DNA of 10,735 nt. Origin: SOIA01 sp050116035. GTDB lineage: Bacteria; Acidobacteriota; Aminicenantia; Aminicenantales; Aminicenantaceae. Location: positions 1 through 10,735 of the forward strand of contig JASFPJ010000092.1 of NCBI GenBank assembly GCA_050116035.1, read 5' to 3'. Below the pieces are notes generated by a model, which saw nothing but the letters and a program-made list of their open reading frames with translations, did no database searches and was not told the origin of the DNA. The stretch's first letter is position 1; every line of letters begins with the position of its first letter. This document shows, piece after piece, positions 1 to 6,346 of this stretch. Made by a program: the position numbers and the translations under genes.

Positions 1-1
1 G

Positions 2-472
2 TGGAGCGGTAATGCATCAGGGCGATACAATCCCATAACCATAACCATGGATTCAGATAAATCAATACAGGCCAATTTCACTCCTTACCCGGTTGAATGG
101 GAAAAAGTCAAGAAGACTCCCTGCTTCATAGCTACAGCGGCCTATGAGTCTCCCTCCCATCCTCATGTCAGGATTCTTCAGGATTTTAGGGATAAATATC
201 TTGTGACCAATGAGTTGGGTCTTGAGATGGTTGAGGTTTATTACAGATATTCCCCATTCGTGGCGCATTTCATCGAGACGAACAAAGGTTTGAGAGTCAT
301 TGTTCGTGTCTACCTTCTGCCTCTGGTGGCGGTTTGTTTTTCGATGGTGAATTTTGGTCCAATGATGACCGGGATCTTTCTTTTCTTCATTTTTGCCTTT
401 CCGGTTTTGTTTGTTCGGTTTTTCCGGAAGAAAACGAGCCGAAAAAAGGCTCACAATGTTAATGAAAATTAA
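2..472 (+). CDS. Secreted repeat protein with CFI-box C-terminal anchor (5' end missing)
   Basis: This is the 3' end of a larger gene. The frame is open from base 2 and the first ATG (47) is internal: the codons before it read WSGNASGRYNPITIT, running into MDSDKSIQANF. That is the end of a divergent InlB B-repeat-like unit (WSG...ITMDSDKS..ANF), common in large bacterial surface proteins. Of 156 visible codons, about 1-27 are the repeat end. A linker follows, then the CFIATAAYES box (about 41-50) and a conserved-looking stretch with DFRDKYLVTN and YYRYSP. Two hydrophobic segments (about 98-117 and 119-142) and a basic tail (RFFRKKTSRKK) close the protein. The box normally reads CFIATAAYGS; here Glu replaces Gly. 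Cys motif, membrane segment and basic tail together resemble a C-terminal sorting or anchoring signal, but its processing is unknown to me. The protein is probably exported and held in the membrane by its C-terminus. The function of the missing N-terminal part cannot be judged. Confidence 0.85.
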   Translation, partial: WSGNASGRYNPITITMDSDKSIQANFTPYPVEWEKVKKTPCFIATAAYESPSHPHVRILQDFRDKYLVTNELGLEMVEVYYRYSPFVAHFIETNKGLRVIVRVYLLPLVAVCFSMVNFGPMMTGIFLFFIFAFPVLFVRFFRKKTSRKKAHNVNEN

Positions 473-541
473 AAGTATCCAAACCAGTTTCGAATCAAAT
501 GGATTCAGAGAAAGAAAAATCAAGTCGCTCTACTGCTAAAA

Positions 542-563
542 AATATCATATTATTATGATATT
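542..563. promoter_or_regulatory. AT-rich 22-bp perfect inverted repeat
   Basis: AATATCATA and TATGATATT flank a 4-nt TTAT centre, giving two perfect 9-bp arms. It lies 76 nt before the VWFA gene start. A -10-like TACAAT follows at 568-573, but I find no convincing -35. With pure A/T arms apart from one G/C pair per arm and no T-tract after it, it is a poor terminator. An operator for a dimeric regulator near the promoter is the more natural reading. No regulator is identified. Confidence 0.35.
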
Positions 564-576
564 ATAGTACAATAAT

Positions 577-631
577 GGGAGATCGCTGATGGAGAGCGTG
601 AATCTCCTGGAAAGCATGCGAAAATAAGGGG
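577..631 (+). promoter_or_regulatory. Structured leader with possible 12-codon leader peptide before the VWFA gene
   Basis: A hairpin can form from GGAGAT (578-583) with ATCTCC (602-607) and CGCT (584-587) with AGCG (595-598), with a 3-nt bulge at 599-601. In the same stretch a GGGAG (577-581) stands 7 nt before an ATG (589), which opens MESVNLLESMRK and stops at TAA 625-627. That stop overlaps the AAGGGG ribosome binding site (626-631) of the VWFA gene. Folding would hide the first ribosome site. The arrangement could couple translation of the two frames, or could be chance: the peptide has no run of one amino acid that would suggest classical attenuation. Confidence 0.25.
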
Positions 632-638
632 AATAACG

Positions 639-1871
639 ATGAAAAAACAAATTCTCATGTTTGGAATCCTTGTTTTGAGTTTTACTCTTTTTGCTCAGCA
701 AGTCACCCATGAGACATTAGTTGTCAACATAGAAGTTCCTGTCCGGGTATTCAAGGGGAATCAGTTTATCGATAACCTGACCATCGATGATTTTGAAGTG
801 TACGAGAATGGCAAACTCCAGAAACTAGAGGCTGTCTATCTGATCAATAAAAAGGACATAGAGAGAAAGGAGGAGAAGAAAGAATTCACTCCGGATACGA
901 CCAGGACTTTTTATCTCTTTTTCGAAATCACCGAATACTCTCCCCGGATAAGAGATGCCATGGATTATTTTATGCAGAATGTCTTGGGACCGGAAGATAA
1001 CCTTATTATTGTTTCCCCGATGAAGACGTATGAGATGAGCTCAAAAGCTTTGAAATTCAAATCGAAGGAAGCGATCGTGGATGATTTGATATCCTTATTA
1101 AGAAAAGATGCCATGATTGGCAGCATGGAATACAGAAGCGCTTTCACCGATTTGACGAGAATAACCCGGTCTTTAGCCGGAGCCATGGCCATAGGTGTGG
1201 AGGGGCAAGATGAGGCCTTTGACTTCTCCGAATACGCAGATATGGATCCTAGTGTGAAGCTAGAAATGTTGTTAAATATGTATAGAGATGTATTGGCAAG
1301 ACTGCAGCAATTGAGATATATCGACGAGGCCAAATTATTGGATTTTGCGAAGACTTTGAAAAACAAAGAGGGGCAAAAGTGCGTTTTTCTCTTTTATCAG
1401 AGAGAATTTGTTCCCCAGATCGAGCCGAAGATTTTGGCCCAGACTATGGGTGAGTACCAGGACAGCCAGAATATCATGCAGGACCTTGAGAATCTCTTTT
1501 ATTCGTACAGAAGAGAGATCGGGTTTGATGTGACACGAGTGAAGCAGGCGTATTCTGATTCCTCGGCTTCTATCCATTTCATGTTTTTTTCAAAACCTGC
1601 CGATCATATCCCGGGGATCGTCTTTCAAGAACACTCTGAAGATATCTTCACTGCCTTCACGCAGATGGCCACAGCGACGGGGGGGATGACTGAAAGCTCT
1701 TCAAGTCCCTATGTGCTGTTCCAAAGAGCTGCGGACTCTTTTGAAAACTATTATCTTCTTTATTACACACCGCAAAATTACAGGAGAGACGGGCAGTTTA
1801 AGAACATTAAAGTCAGAGTGAAAGACACAACATACAACGTCATTCATCGAGCCGGATATTTTGCGAATTAA
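639..1871 (+). CDS. Secreted VWFA-related protein, acidobacterial type (TIGR03436-like)
   Basis: This 410-residue protein begins with a signal peptide (about 1-19, MKKQILMFGILVLSFTLFA). The next part, LVVNIEVPVRVFKGNQFIDN followed by LTIDDFEVYENGKLQKLEAV (about 27-66), is the typical N-terminal module of VWFA-related acidobacterial proteins. A modified von Willebrand A region spans about 90-345. The end, YYLLYYTPQN...GQFKNIKVRVK...HRAGYFA (371-409), is the usual family C-terminus. The first strand reads FYLFFEITEYSP (91-102) where a metal-binding MIDAS would have D-x-S-x-S, so the metal site looks lost. The family is exported and of unknown role; protein binding outside the cytoplasm is plausible. 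The ATG follows AAGGGG at 7-nt spacing and directly begins the signal peptide, so the start is secure. The gene stands alone on its strand and converges on the receiver gene to its right. Confidence 0.88.
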   Translation: MKKQILMFGILVLSFTLFAQQVTHETLVVNIEVPVRVFKGNQFIDNLTIDDFEVYENGKLQKLEAVYLINKKDIERKEEKKEFTPDTTRTFYLFFEITEYSPRIRDAMDYFMQNVLGPEDNLIIVSPMKTYEMSSKALKFKSKEAIVDDLISLLRKDAMIGSMEYRSAFTDLTRITRSLAGAMAIGVEGQDEAFDFSEYADMDPSVKLEMLLNMYRDVLARLQQLRYIDEAKLLDFAKTLKNKEGQKCVFLFYQREFVPQIEPKILAQTMGEYQDSQNIMQDLENLFYSYRREIGFDVTRVKQAYSDSSASIHFMFFSKPADHIPGIVFQEHSEDIFTAFTQMATATGGMTESSSSPYVLFQRAADSFENYYLLYYTPQNYRRDGQFKNIKVRVKDTTYNVIHRAGYFAN

Positions 1872-1909
1872 TATCCAGTCCTTCCATTCTAACTTCATTT
1901 CTTTCTATG

Positions 1910-1978
1910 GAATTGCCACGTCACTTCGCTCCTCGCAATGACACCACTATGAGATTGTTTCACTCCGTTCGCAATGAC
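1910..1978. repeat. Two direct copies of a CTCGCAATGAC-type intergenic repeat
   Basis: One unit at 1910-1942 begins GAATTGCCACGTCAC and ends CTCGCAATGAC. A shorter unit at 1951-1978 begins GAGATTGTTTCAC and ends TTCGCAATGAC. Both end in GCAATGAC and share the order GA-AT-TG...CACT/CTTC...CGCAATGAC. The same family appears, inverted on itself, at 3064-3161. Such units are common intergenic repeats in many bacteria; translation gives peptides of the LPRHFAPRNDT type that are often wrongly called as genes. Here the repeat fills most of the convergent gap between the VWFA gene and the receiver gene. I see no strong terminator in that gap, only a weak AACAAC/GTTGTT pair (2011-2016 with 2038-2043). 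Confidence 0.7.
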
Positions 1979-2045
1979 ATTAAGAAAGAGTTAGGGAATT
2001 ATCAAGGGAAAACAACAGGTAAAGGTTTTTTTTATTCGTTGTTAT

Positions 2046-2408
2046 CTAAAGTTTCTTTATCCGGCTTATCAGGTCTTTCGTATCTATAGGCTTTTCAATA
2101 AAATAATCAGCGCCACTACTCTTTGCTTGTGCCATGAACACAGGGTCTTTGTAGACAGCGGTCATTAGTATGACTTTTATTTGTTTGAGCTCCGGCGTTT
2201 CTTTGATTTTCTTGCACAGGTCCAAGCCATGAAGTTTCGGTATTAACATATCACTGATCAATACATCTGGCTTTTCCTTTTCAATCAGTAAATATCCTTC
2301 AGCCCCATCATGGGCGCTCAGAACCTGAAATCCATTTTTAGTGAGTACTTCATCCAGCATAGTGAGAGTGACTTTGTCATCATCGATTATTATTATCTTT
2401 TTGCTCAT
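2046..2408 (-). CDS. Stand-alone response regulator receiver protein (CheY-like)
   Basis: The 120 residues form one receiver domain and nothing else, so there is no DNA-binding or enzymatic output. The phosphorylation site is complete: acidic cluster D9-D11 (IIIIDDDK), acceptor D53 in LISDMLIPK, switch T83 (LMTA) and K106 (EKP). Phosphorylation of D53 is expected to switch binding to an unidentified partner. It is the last gene of a - strand series cheR-like / hybrid kinase / HPt / receiver, 193 nt after the HPt gene, so it is a good candidate for the end of that phosphorelay. The 193-nt gap leaves room for its own promoter; none is clear. The start is followed at once by the hydrophobic first strand, which supports it, although the ribosome site (AAAGAAG) is weak. 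Confidence 0.92.
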   Translation of the reverse strand: MSKKIIIIDDDKVTLTMLDEVLTKNGFQVLSAHDGAEGYLLIEKEKPDVLISDMLIPKLHGLDLCKKIKETPELKQIKVILMTAVYKDPVFMAQAKSSGADYFIEKPIDTKDLISRIKKL

Positions 2409-2601
2409 TTTGCTTCTTTCGACCTAAAGCCTAATAAATTTTGACTCATTTGGCAAATTAAAATTTAAAGAATGAGGTCGTCGCATAGCAAATACAATTC
2501 CTTTCCTTCCTGTAAATCTGAAAATAAAAACAATGTAAAAGACTTGAAATGACTCGGCTCGCATGAAGATAAAGGGCGTATTTTCCCCGTTTTCTCCTGT
2601 T

Positions 2602-2961
2602 TCATTTTGAGGATAAAAAATCTTTTAATCTTTTGAATTCTTGCTCGAGTCGGGATAAAACTTTCTTCGCCTTCTCTATGTCTTTTTCTTTTCCTGCCGT
2701 TTCCATCTGGAAAGAGGCTTCTTCAAGAAAGACCAGACTCAAATTTGCAGATGACCCCTTCAAGCTGTGGCCGAGCTCATGGATCAGATCAAATTTTTTC
2801 TGCTGAATGGCCTCTTGGAGCTGGGTGTGTTTTTCCGAAAATTCTTCAAGGTATAAAGCAAGGAGCTCCATCAAGAAAGATTTATCCCCACCGACTCGTT
2901 CGAGGGAAGAGGGATAGTCGATGGGTGAAATATCTTTTTTTGGGTGGTTGTTTTCGCTCAT
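2602..2961 (-). CDS. Histidine phosphotransfer (HPt) protein
   Basis: This is a 119-residue single-domain phosphotransfer protein. HELGHSLKGSSANL (61-74) is the HPt signature, with H65 as phosphate carrier and the usual K-G-S after it. The rest is almost all helical and charged, as expected of a four-helix bundle (about 19-118). HPt proteins shuttle phosphate between a receiver fused to a hybrid kinase and a separate final receiver. Both partners are neighbours here: the hybrid kinase just upstream has two receivers but no HPt of its own, and a single receiver protein follows downstream. The gap to the kinase (228 nt) is filled by a repeat element, so co-transcription is likely but may be modified. 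The ribosome site before the ATG is weak (AAAGTGA). Confidence 0.92.
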   Translation of the reverse strand: MSENNHPKKDISPIDYPSSLERVGGDKSFLMELLALYLEEFSEKHTQLQEAIQQKKFDLIHELGHSLKGSSANLSLVFLEEASFQMETAGKEKDIEKAKKVLSRLEQEFKRLKDFLSSK

Positions 2962-3009
2962 TTCACTTTGATATTTGGTTTGTTCGATAGTTTTTTCTTA
3001 ATTTTTGGC

Positions 3010-3187
3010 TTTATCTCAAAGTGACGGGAATAATGTTCATGCAGCAAAAGAGATTCTCCAATTGTCATTGCGAGTGACCGTAGGGAGCGCGGTAATCTCA
3101 TAGAAAAAAGATTGATTTCTTTTATAAGAGATCGCCACGTCGTTTCACTCCTCGCGATGACACGGAGTCTCGTCACTTTGGGATAAA
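3010..3187. repeat. 178-bp MITE/REP-like element with nested inverted repeats
   Basis: The outer ends are TTTATCTCAAAGTGACG (3010-3026) and CGTCACTTTGGGATAAA (3171-3187). They are inverted copies with 16 of 17 bases matching. Inside lies a second, longer imperfect inverted repeat that opens with GTCATTGCGAG (3064-3074) and closes with CTCGCGATGAC (3151-3161). Its arms continue inward with GCGCGGTAATCTC (about 3088-3100) opposite GAGATCGCCACG (about 3128-3139). The inner arms belong to the family seen at 1910-1978. No transposase is encoded, so this would be a non-autonomous element or a palindromic intergenic repeat. It lies between the kinase stop and the HPt start, where a strong RNA fold could process or partly stop the transcript. 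I see no clear target-site duplication. Confidence 0.7.
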
Positions 3188-3189
3188 CT

Positions 3190-6100
3190 CTAATTTTTTT
3201 TAGAAATGGCACGACTGATCGTTTTGATGAGCTCCTCTGGCTTGAGAGGTTTAGCCACATAATCATCCATCCCGACATCCAGGCAGCGCTCCCGGTCACC
3301 TTTCAGGGCATGGGCTGTCATGGCAATTATCGGGATGTGGGATCCTGTCCGCGCCTCTTTTTTTCGGATGGAAAAAGTTGTTTTGAATCCATCCATGATT
3401 GGCATTTGCACATCCATCAGAATGAGGTCGAAACGAGCCTTCTTGAGAGCGGAAAGGACCTCGTTGCCGTTTTTCGCGACAGAAACTTTGTGTCCGTTCT
3501 TTTCAAGGATACGGATAGCCACTTTTTGGTTGATGATGTTGTCCTCTGCCAGGAGTATGTGAAGGTGGCGGGGAGGCTTGCGTATTTTATCCTCGGTGAT
3601 TAGAGGGACTTTCTTTTTTCCCCGGGTGGGAGTTCCGACAACCAGCATAATGGCATCCAGTAATTCGGACTGCTTGATCGGTTTCGTCATATAAGCTGAA
3701 ATGCCCAATTTTCGGCAGCGGTCAACATCGCCACTCACGCCGGCAGAGGTGAGCATGATTATCGTTGTTTGAGCCAGAGCTGGATTCTTCTTGATTCGCT
3801 CAGCGAGGGTGAAGCCATCCATTTTTGGCATATTGGAGTCGATAACGATAAGAGGAAAAGGCTCGGCGGTTTTCATGGCTTCCTGCATGGCTGTCAGGGC
3901 CGTTTGTCCGCTTCTGACAGTTTTGGGCTTCATGCTCCAGTTGATCAGCATCTCTTTGAGGATGCGTCGGTTTGTCGCATTGTCATCCACCACCAGAACA
4001 GGGAGATTCTCTAACTCCTTTTGCTCTGCGGGCGACAGCTTTTCTTCTGTTTTTTTCCTCAGGCCGAGACGGACATCAAAATAAAATGTACTGCCCTCTC
4101 CCACTTTGCTTTTGACCCAAATCTCGCCATCCATGAGTTCGACAAGTTGTGACGATATGGCGAGACCCAATCCAGAACCGCCTTGCCTGCGGGCTATGGA
4201 GCCGTCGGCCTGGGCAAATGGATCAAATATCAGTCGCTGCTTGGCCTCAGGTATTCCGATTCCAGTATCAACGACTTCGAAGCGAAGGCGAACATCTTTT
4301 TTTGTCCTTGACTCTTCCCTTGCTGATACCACAATTTCTCCTTTTTCAGTGTACTTGATGGCGTTGTTGATCAGGTTAACAAGAATCTGGCGAAGACGGA
4401 TTGGGTCGCCGACAACTGCATCGGGAATTTCGGGAGGAATGTGATAGGCAAGTTCCAGTCCTCTATTATGAGCTTCCAGAGCCAGAGAAGAGACAATGTC
4501 GCCGATAGTATCTCGGAGATTAAAATTGATCGAATCCAGCTCGAACTTCCTTGCCTCGATTTTGGAAAAGTCAAGGATATCGTTGATTATGGCCATCAAT
4601 GATTCAGCGGATGATTTGATTGACTCGAGATAATCCCTCTGTTCTGCGCTGAGTTTTGTATTGAGAGTCAGATCTGTCATGCCGAAGATTCCGTTCAAGG
4701 GCGTCCGGATTTCATGGCTCATGTTGGCGAGGAATTCACTCTTGGCACGATTCGCTGACAAAGCTTCTTGTCGGGCTGAAACCAGCTCAGTGACATCGAG
4801 AATATTGAACAGGACACCGTCATATTTGTCGTTCCGGTAGATTGGTTGAATCCGAAAAATGGTTTCCAGATTACCCAATGGACTTTGTATAACGAGAGGC
4901 TCTGAATTGGGATTATCCTTGAAATTTTGAATGGACCTTTTGAGCATACCTATAGACAGGCCGAAGTGAAAATCCCAGATTATTTTGCCTGATACTTCCT
5001 TTCTGTCTTTGCCGAAAAGCTTAAGAAAATAATCGTTCACTTCAATAATTCGATCTTGATCATTAGCAAAGATCACCCCTTCTTCCATGTTTGAAATCAT
5101 GGCTGAGAGTTTTGCGGCCTCTCTCTGTATGGCTTCTTCTGACTTTTTTTCCTCGATGACATATGAAATGTAACTGGATATGGACTGCAGAATAGAAACA
5201 TCCTCTTTGGTAAACACATTTTTCTCCGTATCCTGGATGTCGAGAATCCCCACCAGGTTGTCTTGAACAAGCAAGGGAATAACGAGCTCAGCTTTTGTTT
5301 TTGTCTGATAATAAACAACATAAGACGGTTCTTTGGAAACATCATTGGCCACTATTGTTTTCTTTAATTTGGCCGCTTTGCCGATAAGGCCCACCCCGAT
5401 TTTCTGTCTATGTCCCTTAGGAGTGGGTGTTCCGGCCTTGTTCCAGCCCACAATATGAACGACTTCATCTGTATCTTCGTCATAGAGATTCACTGAAATT
5501 TTATCGTATTCGAATATTTTACCTATGCTTTCGGCTGCAGACATGAGTATTGTTTCCATGTCCATGTTTAGAGGGATCTCATTTTGAACAGCGTGGACTA
5601 ACTCTAGTTGGGCATTCCGTTTTTTAATGGCTTCTTCAGCTCGTTTGCGCTCAGTGATGTCTCTGTAAATACCATAAATCGCTCTGAGTTCACCATTAAC
5701 CATAATTGGCGAGGCAAGGACTGATACATCAAAAAGTGTTCCATCTTTATGTCGACGCACATCCTCAAAGGCCACTTTCTCACCTTTGGCCACATTTTTA
5801 GTGATTGATACCGCTTTGTCATAATTGACCTCGGGAGCCACAAGTCTATCCAGCAGCTTTCCGGATACCTCCTGAGCAGGATACCCGAATAATTTTGTGA
5901 ATTCGTCATTCACACGGAGCACGCGGCCGTCTTTATCCGCCATCACAATCGCTTCTTGGGCGCTCTCGATCAGCTGGTCCAGATGAGCTTTCTCGAGCGT
6001 GAGCCTTTCTTCTGTCTCCAGCAGTTCTTCATTAGTGCTCTTGAGTTCCTCATTCGTCGCTTCAAGTTCTTCATTCGAGGCTCTTAACTCTTCGGTGGTT

Positions 6101-6309
6101 GCCTCCAATTCTTCATTCATGGCTCTCAATTCTTCTTCCGAAGACTGTAATTGTTCATTTAAAGTCTGCATTTCTTTGTGTTTCTGGAGCAGGCTTTTAC
6201 GGGCAAGGTCGATGTCTGTGTGGAGCTTTTTTAAAGACTGAACATCCTTTCCCAGGATGTCAAATAATTCCTCGAATGTTTTGTTTTCTGTTGATTTCTT
6301 TTTCGCCAT
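3190..6309 (-). CDS. Soluble hybrid sensor histidine kinase (coiled coil-PAS-GAF-PAS-HisKA-HATPase-REC-REC)
   Basis: 1039 residues, with no membrane segment, so a cytoplasmic sensor. Order: N-terminal helix with heptads (about 20-115), PAS (about 112-222, ending YRDITERK), GAF (about 245-385), second PAS (about 400-510), HisKA with phospho-H532 in SHEIRTPLNG, and HATPase with N-box NLINNA (645-650), DTGIG (681-685) and GGSGLGLA (710-717). Two receivers follow: REC1 (about 769-890: D775/D776, acceptor D824, T854, K876) and REC2 (about 916-1036: E922/D923, acceptor D966, T998, K1020). All catalytic and acceptor residues are intact. It should autophosphorylate at H532 and pass phosphate to its receivers, then to the separate HPt protein. 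The signals for PAS and GAF cannot be read from sequence. The start is firm: AGAGGAAAG ends 2 nt before the ATG, its AGGA core 5 nt before. It follows the cheR-like gene by 37 nt, so the two are very likely one operon. The heptad region resembles the linker of CheB/CheR-PAS fusion proteins. Confidence 0.95.
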   Translation of the reverse strand: MAKKKSTENKTFEELFDILGKDVQSLKKLHTDIDLARKSLLQKHKEMQTLNEQLQSSEEELRAMNEELEATTEELRASNEELEATNEELKSTNEELLETEERLTLEKAHLDQLIESAQEAIVMADKDGRVLRVNDEFTKLFGYPAQEVSGKLLDRLVAPEVNYDKAVSITKNVAKGEKVAFEDVRRHKDGTLFDVSVLASPIMVNGELRAIYGIYRDITERKRAEEAIKKRNAQLELVHAVQNEIPLNMDMETILMSAAESIGKIFEYDKISVNLYDEDTDEVVHIVGWNKAGTPTPKGHRQKIGVGLIGKAAKLKKTIVANDVSKEPSYVVYYQTKTKAELVIPLLVQDNLVGILDIQDTEKNVFTKEDVSILQSISSYISYVIEEKKSEEAIQREAAKLSAMISNMEEGVIFANDQDRIIEVNDYFLKLFGKDRKEVSGKIIWDFHFGLSIGMLKRSIQNFKDNPNSEPLVIQSPLGNLETIFRIQPIYRNDKYDGVLFNILDVTELVSARQEALSANRAKSEFLANMSHEIRTPLNGIFGMTDLTLNTKLSAEQRDYLESIKSSAESLMAIINDILDFSKIEARKFELDSINFNLRDTIGDIVSSLALEAHNRGLELAYHIPPEIPDAVVGDPIRLRQILVNLINNAIKYTEKGEIVVSAREESRTKKDVRLRFEVVDTGIGIPEAKQRLIFDPFAQADGSIARRQGGSGLGLAISSQLVELMDGEIWVKSKVGEGSTFYFDVRLGLRKKTEEKLSPAEQKELENLPVLVVDDNATNRRILKEMLINWSMKPKTVRSGQTALTAMQEAMKTAEPFPLIVIDSNMPKMDGFTLAERIKKNPALAQTTIIMLTSAGVSGDVDRCRKLGISAYMTKPIKQSELLDAIMLVVGTPTRGKKKVPLITEDKIRKPPRHLHILLAEDNIINQKVAIRILEKNGHKVSVAKNGNEVLSALKKARFDLILMDVQMPIMDGFKTTFSIRKKEARTGSHIPIIAMTAHALKGDRERCLDVGMDDYVAKPLKPEELIKTISRAISKKN
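6013..6138 (-). repeat. Six 21-bp units encoding a Glu-Glu heptad coiled coil
   Basis: Residues 58-99 of the hybrid kinase are six consecutive heptads. Glu-Glu pairs stand at 59-60, 66-67, 73-74, 80-81, 87-88 and 94-95, each followed by Leu. The units include EELEAT (twice), EELRAS and EELKST. The spacing is exact, and the DNA shows the same 21-bp period with many silent differences, so the units are old or held by selection on the protein. A continuous helix that dimerises is the likely structure, linking the N-terminus to the first PAS domain. Confidence 0.8.
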
Positions 6310-6346
6310 TTCTTTCCTCTGTAAATAAATTCCTGTGTGAAATTGT

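Noticed and set aside
492..506. Small GAATC-AAATG-GATTC hairpin after the CFI-box gene
   Set aside because: A stem of only 5 bp without a T-tract; not a credible terminator.
62..523. 153-residue - strand frame opposite the CFI-box gene
   Set aside because: The + strand frame has clear family motifs; this is its shadow.
1907..2089. 60-residue + strand frame across the repeat (MELPRHFAPRNDT...)
   Set aside because: It is translation of an intergenic repeat family; the peptide type is a well-known false gene call, and its end overlaps the receiver gene on the other strand.
2958..3299. 113-residue - strand frame overlapping the kinase end, containing ARSETTWRS and LPRSLRSLAMT
   Set aside because: It is made of the kinase's 3' end in another frame plus the repeat element; no domain and no ribosome site.
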